From Kuschelorhynchus macadamiae (Eukaryota > Arthropoda > Insecta > Coleoptera > Curculionidae), in contig JAUTXW010000133.1 of assembly GCA_030620095.1 (NCBI GenBank), positions 1,423,001-1,487,000 on the forward strand: DNA of 64,000 nucleotides. The letters run 5' to 3'. This document shows positions 10,466 to 25,038 of this stretch, in pieces. The first letter of the stretch is position 1; every line of letters begins with the position of its first letter. The position numbers and the translations under genes were made by a program. The notes under the pieces are model-generated. The model did not search any database, was not told where the DNA came from, and saw only the letters and a program-made list of their open reading frames with translations.

Positions 10466-13400
10466 TCACTCACCTGAACTTTCCTCGACTACATCGCTTT
10501 CTAGAAAATCCAGAATCTCGTTCATGTCACAAAATAAGGACCACTGCAAGGGCCATGGTCTGAGTTGTTCCTTGGCTGCCTTCGTTACAATGCTGGTACC
10601 AACTTTCTTGATTTCATAGCGGTCGTTTTCCAGACGTTTCAATATCTCGTACGGTCCCATGAACTCGTAGTCACCCTTACTGAGATGCATCTGTGAATCT
10701 CGATGCATTAGAACAAAGTCCCCAGGAGCATACTGAACATTATTCCTTCGTTTTCGGTTTACCTCTTCTAAGTTGGTGGAAGTCGTAGCTAGTTTTTCAG
10801 CAACACGCTGTCTATCCAGTTGTCGGTTTCTGATTGGGTTCATATCTCTCGAAACATTCTTTAATAGAGCCTGAATAAGCGGGGTTGAGTTCTGAATTCC
10901 CAATAAAAGTTGCAGAGGGGTCGTACCAGTTGATTTTTGAACGGTGGAATTTAAGACAAGTTGAATTTTCCACAATCCGTTCGGCCATTCTGTCTTAATT
11001 TGTGTTTCAATCCTAAGTAGATTTCTGATAGTCCTCATATACCACTGCACTTGACCATTTCCACGATGTACATCAGGCGTTACAAAGTGATATTCTATCT
11101 GCCATTCATCGAGATATTTGGGAAACGTTGTATTTTTGAATGAGGTTGCGGCGTCCATCACAATTTTCCTAGGCGTGCCAAATAAAGCCAAAACATTTTG
11201 AAGTTTCTCACGACTTTCTGCAGTAGTAACGGTCTTCATTGGAGCTAGAATGCAATATTTAGTGAAAGCATCCACTATCACAAGAATGTGTTTATATCCG
11301 TCTGTGGAAGTTTGCAGAGGTCCCAAGCAATCCATGTGCAATAATGAAAAAGGTTCCTTTGGCTTCTCCACTGAATATATGAAACCTTGCAATGGACCTG
11401 TCCTTGTCTTCTTTATTGCACACAAAACACAATGTTTGATGTAGTTTTTAACAGCATTACAATCCGTAATCAAGGTAAAGCGAATACCAAGCAAATATGG
11501 TCGAAAGTATTTTAAAGCTTGTACAACTGCAAGAGTTTCCAATTCATAAGAATGGTATTTGGCTTCATTTTCACTGGTTCTCTTGCTAAAATATGCGACT
11601 ACCCTTGACATGCTGTCATATTTTTGCATAAGAATCGCTCCATAACCGATGCTACTCGCATCCGTGTGCAATTCAGTAGGTAATTCCGGATTATAAACTG
11701 CTAAAAGAGGTCTTGATGTTAAGTGATTAATGACGTATTGCCTTGCACTTTCTTGGTCGTCTCCCCATTTAAATATCACATTTTGCTTTGTAAGTTGCGT
11801 TATACAAGCGGTCTTGCTAGCAAATGCATGAACGAACTTCCTAAAATAGCCTGCGAGCCCCATAAATTGTCTGACCTGCTTTACATTGCTCGGAACAGGG
11901 GAATCAAGCAGCGCTTGAATTTTTGCTCTGCCAGGTCTTATTCCTTCAGCAGATATTTCCCTGCCAAGATATTCCAAGGATGACTGGAGAAAACAACATT
12001 TTCCGATGTTCAAAGAAAAGCCGACAGAATTTAAAGCTTCGAGTACTTGGCGAAGGTAAATCAGACCATCTTGGTACGTCACACTTGGAATGAGGATGTC
12101 ATCCAAATAGACTAAGGCGATAGTGTCTTTGAGATTCCCCAATGCTAGATTCACCGACCTCTGAAATATAGCAGGGGCATTTGCTAGACCAAATGGCATC
12201 CTCAAATATTCGAAATGCCCATCTGGGGTCACAAATGCTGTCTTTTCAATTGACTCTTCATGGATGGGAATCTGATGATATCCGGACGCCATGTCCATAG
12301 ACGTAAAAAATTGTCCTTTTCCCAGCCTGTCCAGCTGATCCTCAATTAACGGCAATGGGTATCTATCCTTAATGGTGTTTTTATTCAGCTCCCTAAAGTC
12401 GACGCATTTTCTAAAAGTTCCATTTTTCTTAGGCACAAGAATCACCGGGCTCGCAAATGGTAACTCACTGGGACGAATTATTTTATTTTCTATTAAATCT
12501 GCGACGATTTCACGGACAGCCTCTCGTTTGTTCGTTGCTAGTCGGTAAGGGTGGCGATTGACGACGATATCCTTTTCAAGTCTTATTTTCAAGCTCACAT
12601 TATTAACCGCCCGTACTTTATTACCAGTCGTAATCATATCACCAAAGTCTTTAAGGATATTTTCTAGCTCAACTCGGTATTCAGATGGGACAACTAATTC
12701 ACACATTTTTATTTCATTGTATTCGACGGCACGGTATATTCCGGGTAATTCACGACGCAACACTCGCGAACCTTGATAATCAGTAATGGTCAACAATGTT
12801 TGATCGTTAAAAATATTACGTCCTATAAACACATCAAAATCGAGACAGTTGTCCGGCACAAAATGATACAAAATCATAGTGTCCACATCCGAAATCTTTG
12901 TTTGCCCGACAAACTTTTTTGAAGCAGTAATTGTCATATTAGCGATGCCTTTGAGTAAAACATCACAGGAACTCACTTTGTTTTCAAAAAGGTTTAAAAA
13001 TGTTTCAGAAATCAAAGACAAGTCTGCCCCCGTGTCGACTAGTGCACAAAATTTGTGTCCATCTATGAGTATTTCAGTCGCACCGGCGGGTCTATTTTCT
13101 GTAGAGCAATAGTTTATACTTCGACGCTTTTCAATAGCAGCTTTGGTAAAACAGTTTGTAACATCGTGGCCTCGTTTGGCACAAAATGAACATGTCTCAC
13201 TTTGGCGCGAACTACTTGGTACATCCTCTGACCTAGAATGTTGCATAACTGTACTTTGGGAGACTCTTTGTTTTTTATTAACATGACACGTTGCTTTTAG
13301 GTGTCCCATTTTGCCACAATTATGGCACTTCTTATTAGCTAAACCACTTTTTCCTTCAAAATATTTTCTCTTGATACCCGAAGATTGTGTATCGCTGCTT

Positions 13401-14011
13401 TGATGCTCTCGATAACGTGAAGGTTTTGTAAAAGACGACAAAAATATTAGGAGCTCAGATATTGTTTTACAATTAGCGTTGGTCGCTGCATTTCGCACAT
13501 CCGGTTCAAAAATACCAAAAACAATCAATTCAACTAAGTCATTCTCACTTCAATTTGCACGCAAGTTCCTTGACATGGCTGATTTCTCGTGAACGTAGGT
13601 CTCGTAAGTATTTGAGCAGGAGAGATTAAACTTCGAAGCGTCCTCTAATAGCCGCCCAAGATTTCTCTTTGGCGGAAACGACTCGGTAAAATCTTTGCAA
13701 AAATTTTCCCAATTTCTAAAGTCAGGATCCCAGCGATCAAACCACCTTTTAGCATCGTTCAATAAAAATCTGCCAATTCTAGTCAAAATTTGCACATCCG
13801 TCCAGCCTAATTCCCTACTTATTTGTTCAATTTGACTCACCCATTTACTGGATTCATTTATATCCGGCCGAAAATAGGGCAAATCCACTTGGTGATCACT
13901 CGATCTTTGCGATAACACTTTAACCAATTCGGCAAGGAGACTATTTGCGCATCCCTCGCTACCTTCACTTTGTTCTTTGTCCATTTTTTTTTTTAATTTA
14001 ATACACGCCAC
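10466..14011 (-). pseudogene. Gag-Pol polyprotein of Ty3/gypsy element (one stop, integrase mutated)
   Basis: One frame of 1,182 codons from 14,011 to 10,466, broken by a single TGA at 13,550-13,552 inside gag. In order: capsid-like region (ELGWTDVQILTRIGRFLL), two CCHC knuckles (CHNCGKMGHLKATC and CSFCAKRGHDVTNC), aspartic protease ALVDTGADLSL, reverse transcriptase with LVYLDDIL, RNase H (ELHTDASSIGYG), then integrase. Between RNase H (ITDCNAVKN) and the integrase CVLC cysteines, the end of RNase H and the HH half of the integrase zinc finger are missing, apparently by an in-frame deletion. In the integrase core both aspartates are present (LHMDCLG, VMDAATSF), but the residue exactly 35 positions on is glutamine (GNGQVQWY) where the family has glutamate. 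The copy should be unable to integrate. The original start may be the internal MDKEQSEG. Confidence 0.9.
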
Positions 14012-14072
14012 ACAATCAAATACACGTCACGCAATCAAATACACGTCACGCAATCAAATACACGTCACACAG
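14005..14072. repeat. 20-bp tandem repeat in the gypsy leader
   Basis: CACGTCACGCAATCAAATA repeats about 3.5 times immediately upstream of gag on the reverse strand, within the untranslated leader. Confidence 0.8.
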
Positions 14073-14108
14073 TCTACTTAAGTGATATAGGTCCTGTCCC
14101 ACGTCTGA

Positions 14109-14345
14109 TGATAACAATAACACTAACTTTTACACTATTTTATTGAATAACAAAAATACGTAACGTAAAATTACAAATAATTTTCTCAAGATCGAACGGC
14201 TGGTTGACCCGAGCACGGAGATTACATCACTGCCCCAACAATTTTTTTTGACAAAGGCCATGAACATTTTCTTATCAGCCTAAAATTTTGATCGGTACCA
14301 CCGTAACCGGCAGCGGCTCGGCATATTTTTATTTGCTTATTTCTT

Positions 14346-14348
<3 letters not shown>
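14109..14348 (-). repeat. 5' LTR of gypsy element
   Basis: 240 bp, the upstream LTR for the reverse-strand element. It should carry the promoter and RNA start. Ends in (TA)n at 14,349. Confidence 0.92.

Positions 14349-14390
<42 letters not shown>
14349..14390. repeat. (TA)n microsatellite, right part
   Basis: 42 bp of alternating AT, the continuation of 9,340-9,504 displaced by the gypsy insertion. Confidence 0.95.
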
Positions 14391-14393
<3 letters not shown>

Positions 14394-14509
14394 ATCCGGG
14401 TGCAGATTCGGAATCTACGAGAAATTTCCTATAAGGTAGTAATTTTGTTTCTTATGTGCGATAAATATTAAAAATGTTAAAGGGGGTGTTACTTTATACC
14501 TTGTTACCC

Positions 14510-15469
14510 GTTACATACGTACTGAGAGTCAAACAGGATTTTTCAGTATTTGGTCTTAAAACAGGGAATACTAAGGCCCTTCAGCTCCGTCGACAGCTTA
14601 TTGTACACTTATACAGGTGAATGGCTTGGTAAGTAAAGAATTTTTAAAACAGATCAGCTGAGTGTTTCGAGATGGACAGCAATAGTTATAAACATTAATC
14701 TTCTATGTAAGTAATCTTTTACACTTATTTCGATATCCTCTTTTATACACTTATTTGTGATGACAAATATTAACAAATGTTAGAACTTCTTAAACCTCTG
14801 TAAAAAATGTATCAATAATTAAATATAATATTTAGTTGATAATTTGGTATAGGTTTTTACAAGTTACTTTATTTTTTTAAACATTTTCTTCTTTTGTCCT
14901 GCTATTGGTATGATATGATTGTGTCTTTGAATAAATAGACAACAGGAAAGAGCCCCATACGTTATTTTAAATCAGCTGGCTTTTGACGGAACTACGTCAT
15001 TTTTGGGACCTTATTTTTCTAATGTTTACATTTTGGCCTGTTGACGTGTATTGTCAAACCGTCGCTTATGCAAATATAAGCTTAAGTTTTAGCCCTTTAT
15101 TAATAAAATTCATATCGCATTAATTTAAAAGTTGATTGATAAGTTGTGTTGTGTGTTATAAAACGTAACAAACACATTTTTGGTGGTTTCTGTCCTGAAT
15201 AAAAAAATAGATAGTTGTGTGGCGTGCGGTCGTACCCCCTATTGAAAGTACAATGGAGAGAGGAATTTTGTTCCACCGGTAAGTGCATTCGTATTTTCGT
15301 AATTTTTTAATTTTGGTTTTTCTGGTCGAACTACTCTTTTGAATAAAACATTTCTATTCTTTTAATATACTCTGCTACGATGTCATAATCATACTTGCAA
15401 AAAATAAACAAATGAATACTTCTGTCCTGATATCTCAAATAATTTATAACAATATGTTAAAATCATATA
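14510..15469. other. No gene recognised
   Basis: AT-rich. At 15,180-15,285 a short stretch reads as possible exon: GATAGTTGTGTGGCGTGCGG, and further on ATGGAGAGAGG ... TTCCACCG followed by a good splice donor GGTAAGTG at 15,279. It hints at a zinc-finger first exon, but the two parts are in different frames, so I do not call it. Confidence 0.3.
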
Positions 15470-15733
15470 GTGATGTGCTTGACCCCTAATACACCGCTGA
15501 TGATAGAAAAGAGTGTATTGCCGGATAGATTTAACACGGCAATGGTTATTACAATACCTGAGAAGAATAATTCAAACTACGGTGGAAATTGTCAAGGGGT
15601 GAGCTTGGCTTCCAAGATCTCAAAAATGTTTAAAAATTCGGTAAAAAAAATAAATTGCCTTTTGGACAAAAAAAAATCTACTCTGACATCTTACGCGAGT
15701 GTTATTGCATCTCGAAATAAGACTCATAACTAG
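15470..15733 (+). pseudogene. LINE reverse transcriptase scrap
   Basis: The frame contains FNTAMVITIPEKNN, then NYGGNCQGVSLASKISKMFKN, which follows the pattern of the first RT blocks of non-LTR retrotransposons (a-IIPI-KK ... NYRGISL ... K). About 60 residues are recognisable, nothing else of the RT is near, and the open frame ends at 15,733. A short decayed fragment, probably of the family whose RNase H piece lies at 16.6 kb. Confidence 0.45.
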
Positions 15734-16584
15734 ATGTATAAGTAAATGTGTTCAGATTATTAGTTGCGTTTAGATTTACAAACAAAATCTTTTTTGGCTT
15801 TTTCGCAACTGAATAAAAATATTTAACTTCAAATTAATTGAAGCAAATATTTAATAAAATTGCATCTCAAATTGTAGACTAGTCTGTCTCATTTGCCACA
15901 TTTCTTTATAACTTTCATACGCCGCTATTTCAAAGCCAGTGTCAATTTTAAAGCATCAATAACAGTAAACATTGAAGTTAAACACACGAATAAATATAAT
16001 GGGATTTGTATAGAAGGTTTGTTACGTAAAAAGTAAAATTTAATAATATCTGAAGTGAGCTGTTAAAGACATGAATTTTAACGTTTTACCAATTTTTTGT
16101 GGCACCTGAAATAATGTATCACAATAATTGACTTGTTTAATTTAGTCAATACCTTAATTATAATTCTCTTTTAAAAGTATAAGCTTTAAAATTACTTTCT
16201 AAATTTCAAAGTGGATACGCCACTGAAAACCGGAAACAAGGTGTTGACGGGCCATCGCTTTGAATTTAGGGACTTTCCCCGGTCTCGTCAAGGTCACAGC
16301 TAGGTTCTTTCCTGTAAGTTTATTTATTCAAAGGATTGTGTCTAATCTTAGTTTCCTTTTTCGACTGTCCTCTATGACTAGAGTTGTGAACCATACTGTC
16401 AAAAACAGTATTATAATTTATTTCGCTTTGTAATACTCTTTATTGTTCTATTAAAATGTATAAAAAGTAAACGTCCAAATTTAATTTCAAAATGAAACTG
16501 TCAATGTTAAATAACTTGCCAAAAAAAAACTCTAAAGAAATAACTTGAACATTTTACGGCCTAAATCTTCCTCTCCTGAGATAT
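15734..16584. other. No gene recognised
   Basis: AT-rich sequence between two LINE fragments. No ORF, repeat array or inverted repeat that I could support. Confidence 0.4.
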
Positions 16585-16930
16585 TTGTCGAATGCTGATA
16601 ATTCAATTTCCTTTTTATATAAATCCAAGGCAAGATTTCCAGACAAAGCCTTCGTCTTCACAGATGCATCCAAGGAAAATGACCGAACAGTGGGAATTGG
16701 CGTATGGGGCCCAGGCTTCATTTTTCAGATCTACTTACAGAATTTTTGTCAATCTGCTTTGTGTAGTAACAATATGGATTCCTCATCAGAACCGGATAAG
16801 GGTAAGGGCCTTCCCTGACCAACTTTACCGTGGACCCTCGTTCTTATTTACACAAAGGGAACCATCAAGACGCCCGTATAGACATAGCAACTTAAAGACG
16901 TTAAACGGAAGAGTCAGTCAGTCATAGAGA
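16585..16930 (+). pseudogene. LINE RNase H domain and C-terminal scrap
   Basis: Frame 1 (from 16,585) gives KAFVFTDASKENDRTVGIG, the first-aspartate region of the RNase H domain that follows RT in Jockey/I-type LINE ORF2. Frame 2 (from 16,592) then gives VTIWIPHQN, resembling the W-P-H segment of the same domain, so one frameshift plus a deletion separates them. The last 120 bases match window positions 105-230. Fragment of a decayed LINE. Confidence 0.5.
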
Positions 16931-17889
16931 TGGGAAGAACCCAAGCAGGCAACCATACCAACTTTAACACTAATACGAAATACACAGCAGCGGCAAACAG
17001 CAACACAGATCATAGCTAGATGAAACGAATAACGAAAACGAAACGAAACGACCTGGCACTGACAGCGCAGCCCGCAGAAAACGTTTCTACTTGTGAACGG
17101 CCAACGGTAACTGATATGAAGAGGAAGTACCGTAATTTTTTCAAGTTTTTTTTTAATAATATTAGGTGGGTACATACAGATATGAGTTTGCTTTAATTTG
17201 TAGGTCTCTGATTTCTTGTTTGTTGTAGTGTATAATACAGCTTTTAGATTAATTTATAGTATTCATTATTATATTTTAGGAACGTATGCGTGTATGCTTG
17301 ATTAGCTATATATCCAATATATTCCTTTTTTGTATGAACTGTGAGAGTTTATTGAAACACTGTTAAAACGAAATAAAATAAGTCTATTGAACTAGAACAA
17401 CAAAATTCACATCCGACTTCTTGCAAGTCCAAAAACAGAGTCCTCCTGTAATATTAATACAAATTTCAAGAAACATAAAGTTCCACCCCCTGTGCCAAAA
17501 TTCCTCGCTTTGATTGGTCCTATTCGTTGGCAAAAGGGGATTTTTTCTATCTTCGTAAACTTTCCCATGGTCAAAATAAAAACATTCATTACAGATAGTA
17601 AAATGGGAATTTGGAGAAAGCTTTACTAAGAAGGGTCGTTTCGGTATTTTCCTATCATAAACCCTAAATTCAATAAACAGTTCACTATCGGTGATGGTTC
17701 CTATTATCGAACGTGCAACAACATAAAATCGCACAAAGAAGCGTTGTAAAAATAAAAATTAACGGATAGCATACAAGAACCTTAAAACTAAATTAGACTC
17801 TAAATGCCGATGGAAATTCCCACAATTATGTACAGAAAACTAAGTACCTACAAATTGTTACATTTCTCAATAGCAATAGATAATTAGCC
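16931..17889. other. No gene recognised; one unexplained ORF
   Basis: A reverse-strand open frame of 116 codons (17,384-17,734) has ordinary composition, including a cysteine-containing stretch FTICNECFYFDHGKVYEDR, but no family I recognise and no conserved neighbour. It lies downstream of the gypsy fragment at 18-20 kb on the same strand and may be part of its LTR region. 17,040-17,060 has short GAAAC repeats. Confidence 0.25.
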
Positions 17890-18036
17890 TAGATTAAAAA
17901 AGTAAATGTGAAATAAAATAAATATGTACAGTATGTTATGCAGTAACAATGAAAAGAAAAACAAATATATACAGTGTGATATGCGCAAATTTTAACTTTG
18001 GCAGACAAATGTGGGAGACATTCAGTCGCCACAACA
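17890..18036 (-). repeat. Start of the 3' LTR of the truncated gypsy
   Basis: On the reverse strand a purine run (GGCAGGGGGG) is followed by TGTTGTGGCGACTGAATG, the arrangement of a polypurine tract and LTR 5' end. The LTR's far boundary is unknown because there is no second copy to compare. Confidence 0.5.
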
Positions 18037-20110
18037 CCCCCCTGCCAGTGATTGAGATTCACGACAATCCAGCCTGGAAGCGGTTGGGAAACCGAACATG
18101 TCTGCTCGATCTGGTCTGTCGCTCTGGTGACCTGCTGATGGGTTCTGATGCGGGAGCATAGTTCCCATCTGGTGGCTGGTGTGCTTCTTCTTCTCGTTGC
18201 TAGACACATCTGGTTCTGGTAATTTCTGCGGGTTGCAGAGTGACTTGATCGTTTCTAGGGATTCCTGCTGGGTGAATGACGTATTCCGTCTCCATATCTT
18301 GTGACAGTGGCATGTCCTCTGGGTCCTTGTTCAAGATATACGCTGGCTTGAGTCGATCGATACTGACGGTGACGTGGCGTCCCCTTATGTCAACGACGAA
18401 CGTCTTAATCTCACGGCTAACGACGCGGTACGGGCCATCGTAAAGATGTTGCAGAGGCTTCTTCTGAGCGTCGTGGCAAACAAAAACATGAGTGGCTGTT
18501 TGAAGATCTTTAAAAATAAACGTTTTTCTCTTTGCATCGTGGTTAGATCCATTGGTGGGGCGTAGCTCAAGAAAATGTGTACTTAGTTCAGTGGCGAAGT
18601 TGCTGAAGCCATCATCTTGGATATTCAGTGAGCGGGATGCTAAGAAGTCTTCAGGCAGGCGAATGGGTTGGTCGTATATCATATCTGCAGCTGTAGCGTC
18701 GAAGTCCTCTTTCCAAGCCATTCGGATACCGAACAAAACTGTGGGTAGGCTATCGGTCCAGCGGGACTTATGACATCGAAGGGAAGCCTTAAGTTGGCGA
18801 TGAAACCTTTCGATCAAGCCATTAGCTGCGGGGTGGTATGCCGTTGTACGAATATGATTGGTGCCCATTAGACAATTAATTTGCTTGAACAGGCAAGACC
18901 CAAATTGCCGGCCCTGATCGGTGGTGACTCTTAGTGGAACGCCAAACCTGCACACCCAGTTGTCATAAAAGGCTCGTGCAATGGTGGTTGCTTCCTGATC
19001 TTTCAGTGGTATTACTTCAGGCCACCTGGAAAATCTGTCTATCATGGTCAGACAATATCTGTATCCCTCAGATAACGGCATTATCACTATGTCAAGGTGA
19101 ACATGCTCAAAACGGCTAGAGGGCGGTGCAAACGTTCCGACTGGACTAATGACATGACGCGAGACCTTCGAACGCTGGCATTCAGGACAGGATTGGGCCC
19201 ACTTCCTGCAGTCACTCTTCATAGATGGCCAAACATAGCGCTGAGTTGCTAGTTTCACTGTGGCTCTGACGCCGGGACGGCTTAGTTGGTGTATGCTATC
19301 AAAAACTGGTTTCCTGAATGGCTTCGTAATAAATGGTCTAGCTATTGAAGTTGACATATCGCACCAGATTGTGTTGTTAGTGAAAGGAATTTGGATTTGT
19401 CTCATTTTCAAGACCGAATCGTCTTGACAAAATCTGGTCAGTTCTTCGTCACTGTTCTGAGATGTTGCTAGAGCGTCGTAGTCGATTGACTTATAAACTT
19501 CATCAATCTTAGATAAGGCATCTGCAATCACATTATCGCTCCCTGCTATATGCCGAAAGTCTGTCGTGAATTGACCGATAAAATCCAGGTACCGGAACTG
19601 TCGAGGTGATACTTGGCTTTTCTTATGACGAAATGCATATATCAGTGGTTTATGGTCCGTGAAAATACTAAAGTTTCTTGCCTCCACCATGTGTCTGAAA
19701 TATTTGACGGATAGGTATGCGGCCAGTAGCTCACGGTCATAAGCGCCATATTTGCACTCTGTAGGACTGAGCTTCTTGGAGAAAAAGCTAAGTGGTTGCC
19801 ACTGATCATTTACCCACTGCTGCAAGGCAGCGCCAATGGCAGAGTCTGAAGGGTCACAGAATATAGCAAGGGGTGCGTTGACATTTGGGCGCGACAATAA
19901 GGTAGCCTGGGCTAGTGCTTTCTTGCTGGCTTCGAACGAGGCTAGACCTTCTGTGGTCCAGTGTAACGGGGATCTTCCTTTGATTTTTTTCTTGAGGAGT
20001 GTGTTCAGTGATGCTTGAATCTCGGCTGCTTTGGGTATGAATCTCCGGTAGAAATTCACCATACCCAGGAAGCGACGAAGTTGCAAATGCTTTTCATAAA
20101 TTTTCACAAA
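18037..20110 (-). pseudogene. Ty3/gypsy Pol, 5'-truncated
   Basis: An open reverse-strand frame of over 600 codons (to the stop at 18,200) begins inside the polyprotein at LRRFLGMVNFYRRFIP, just after the missing RT fingers and palm. It has RNase H (IFCDPSDSAIGAAL, ELLAAYLSVKYFRH, IFTDHKPLIY), the integrase zinc finger (CPECQRSK, but LSRPG where most relatives have LSHPG), an intact integrase triad (HLDIV, TTDQG, then E 35 residues on in NGLIERF) and the C-terminal module ending VSIDRLKPAY. Past the stop, a frame-broken tail runs to the PPT near 18,040. The first 18 or so codons at 20,110-20,149 are AT-rich flank. The open frame suggests recent decay, but without RT or a 5' LTR it is immobile. 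Confidence 0.9.
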
Positions 20111-20149
20111 AACGTTAATAAAATAAATATAACAAATATTACCAATCAT

Positions 20150-20401
20150 CTTTTATTTGCTTTTTTTTAGATTTAAGCATACTCTTAAGTATAGCAAAAT
20201 GTATTTCAATGACGTAATATCCGTGTCTAATGCATTAGAAATTTACATAGTTCAAATAAGGTAAAGAAATTATTATTTATTTGTTACAGAAAAATCTGGG
20301 TACATATTTTTAATTTTAATACTAAAATGGAATATTATTTTTTATTTTTATAAAATTACTTTTTTCTCATATTTCAAGAAATATGTTATTTATCTTGTAG
20401 T
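20150..20401. other. AT-rich junction
   Basis: No gene. The last eight bases (CTTGTAGT, 20,394-20,401) form one half of the probable target duplication of the following hAT-like element. Confidence 0.4.
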
Positions 20402-20814
20402 CAGTGGCGCAACTAGGGAGAGCTGGGGGGAACTTAGCCCCCCCAACCTCGAAAACCCCGCCAGACCATTGGTGATCATATTTTAAGAACGCAAAACCGA
20501 TAGAAGTCAAATTAAAAACTGATATAGGTGGAGTAAATGTTCTAAAACATTGAAAAATAATGGAAGTCATAGATATTTAATTTTTGCGATTACACATACT
20601 TAAAATAAAAATAATATTCCAAAAATTGCGAAAAGTTATTTAATTATTTGTATCAAAATGATGTTTGTCCAGTATACGTACAGGGTAAGTCTGGCAAGCC
20701 AGACTCCCCCTTTATATCTGTGATAGCTAAGAATAGAAAAAAAACTTTATATAAAATATTTTTAATATTTAGCGAACTTTATTTTATGCCGAGCGTTCAT
20801 TATACGGAGTGGTT

Positions 20815-22785
<1,971 letters not shown>

Positions 22786-23394
22786 CATAGATATTAATTA
22801 AATGATATAATGGTCTAAAAAAATAAGAAAAAAAAATTAATAAAACGAGAGTTTATAATTAAATCATGGTACAAAAAATTTTGATAAAATGTAAAAAAAT
22901 ATTAATAAAACTGGATAAACTGGACTAGAACTGTGTCTCAACAATTTTGATTTACAATGGCATAGGCGTAGATATTCGGTTTTTTAAGGGTTCAAAAGCA
23001 TACATATTTTATATTTTGAAAACGCTAATCGATTATAGTCAAATTGAAAATAGATATAGTTGGGGTAAATGTAACACTAAAAAATTGCTGAACTCATTGG
23101 CGCAGACTCTTACCTTTTTTTTCGTATTATATATACTTAAAAAAGAGGTAGTATTTTGAAAAACGGCGAAATACGGCAAATTTATTTCATTTTTTTTGTA
23201 TACATTGTAGTGTTAAGATTAAAATAAACCTAACATGAAAATTTTCATGGCTTTGTTGACTTGGAAAAAATATCATGCACAAAAAAGTATTGTTTCTCTA
23301 AAATTGGTTTTATCCTCAAATCAATATTATCTTATAAGTTTCGGGGCTTGAGCCCCTCCAAAAGTCGATGTCTAGTTGCGTCACTACTTATAGT

Positions 23395-24226
23395 TTTTAA
23401 AAATTACATATCTAGCAGTATATCTTTATTATTTGTGATTTTGTATTTATTAGAAATATTTGGTTATTTCTACTGTTTATTTCACGTATTTTATTTCAAT
23501 AAATAAAAGCTGTTTAAAATTTGTTTTTTGTTCTGCATAAATATATTAAAATATTTTTAGTTTTAAAAGTTCAGCGACACCGTTGTCCCCACTAGGAGTT
23601 TCGCTCCGCGTTACGAGCGACAATCGGCAGTAACTGACTAACTAGTTATTCTTGGGATGCACCACTATTCACCCTAAAAAACGTTTCGTGAATACGGACA
23701 CGTCTCTAGTCAGTCATACGTCGAGTGACAAACAAAAAATAAAATACTGTTTACTTTACCACTTAAATAAAAGTCAGCTTTATTGTAGAAAGATGACATA
23801 TAGAAGTCAGCAACTAGTTTTAGAATAAAGCATACACTGACAAATAATACTATTACATAAATGTCTGCTTACTACCCTGTCGGCTTTTGCCACTTACAAA
23901 AGTCAGTCAACCCCAGTCCTAAAAATGCAAGTCCAGATACTCCTCTTATCGACCTGTTACTTGCAAATAAATAACACTATGAAATTATTTAAAAAAATGT
24001 CGAAATCCAGAATTTCATGTGTGATGTTTGATACCACAATACTTGCCCTATTTAAAAAATCCATTATAATTTTATAAATAATGTAACGGAAACTATTTGC
24101 ATCTAAACCCATTAGAACACTTAACTAATGAAATGATGAAAATTGATACCTGCCATTTTCAGTAATAACTTTTAAAAATGACTCTAAGCACGGTCAAAAG
24201 CTATACGTATTACACCAACATAAAAC
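23395..24226 (+). other. 5' flank of Gr copy 2
   Basis: From about 23,704 onward this is homologous to 218-745 upstream of copy 1 (for example TAAAGCATACACTGACAAAT, ACTTAACTAATGAAATGATG). 23,395-23,700 is not shared and holds no recognisable gene. Confidence 0.5.
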
Positions 24227-25038
24227 ATGTTTGAGTACAGCAGACACTCGATTGTGTTCTTCAGACCAATTTTGGTAGTCTTAACCATTTTGGGATTGGC
24301 ACCACCTTACGACTTTGATAAAAAACAGTTGATTCAAAAGAAAGCGTACCTTACGTACTTGTTATTACTACACATTGGTGTTTTTCCTTATTTACTTTTC
24401 TGGTTTGGAGATCGTTATCAAACAGCTTTAAAGCCCAGTCACGTGTTTTATTATGCTAGTGATGCTATCGAGATAGCTTTAGCGTGGCTGTCCATCCTGT
24501 GGGTTGCGATTTATTCGCATAAAAAAAAATACCAGTGGGAAAAATTATTTCAGAGAATGGCATTTTTAGAAAGTACGTTGAATCTCAATACTGAGAGTGA
24601 TAAAGAACAAACTTTTTTTGGAAAAGCCATGGTCCAATTTATTACAGGAAGTATTTTTATAATAGTACGTAATTGTTTCTACTGTTTCGACTACCACCGG
24701 CCTTGCAAAATGGCAGACGCCTTCCGTCTAGTTTGGGCGTTTTATAATTTTGTGATAACAGCTGTAATTATAAATTTGAGCTTAGCAGTTAAGTGCAAAT
24801 TAAGTGCTATAATGCCATACGTATCGTTAGAAAATGTAGAGTTTTATACCTAGAGTTACACAATATCGTAAGAATAGTCAATGATCTTTTTGGACCGGCC
24901 TTACTTCTCTCCTACTTTATAAATGGTATAAAAATGTTAAGACTTACTTCAGCGATTCTATTAAATAAGAGACGATGTTTCGAAGAAGGAGACAAAATAA
25001 AATGTGTAGTTTTTGTATTCTTTACCTTAACGCTATGG
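24227..25038 (+). pseudogene. Gustatory receptor, long first exon, copy 2 (deletion)
   Basis: About 90% identical by eye to copy 1. ATG 24,227 opens MFEYSRHSIVFFRPIL; the first 190 residues are open and include LGLAPPYDF and three hydrophobic segments. At about 24,800 the sequence jumps from TGCAAATT to CTATAATGCC: a net loss of 40 bases relative to copy 1 that removes the codons around FVDLNRKLNTCKNAHF and shifts the frame. The second frame (open from 24,793) resumes the homologous sequence, with IVRIVNDLFGPALLLSYF, to the donor GGTAAGT (intron from 25,039). The A run that breaks copy 1 is intact here. Exon only; C-terminal exon not found nearby. Confidence 0.82.

Noticed and set aside
11250..12776. 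Forward-strand ORFs within the gypsy pol region
   Set aside because: Antisense shadows of a frame with clear protease, RT, RNase H and integrase motifs.
13528..13552. Programmed frameshift between gag and pol
   Set aside because: Both parts are in the same frame and the TGA falls inside gag-like sequence, so a simple nonsense change explains it.
17384..17734. 116-codon reverse-strand ORF as a host gene
   Set aside because: No recognisable motif, no start context or splice support; may be LTR sequence of the adjacent gypsy.
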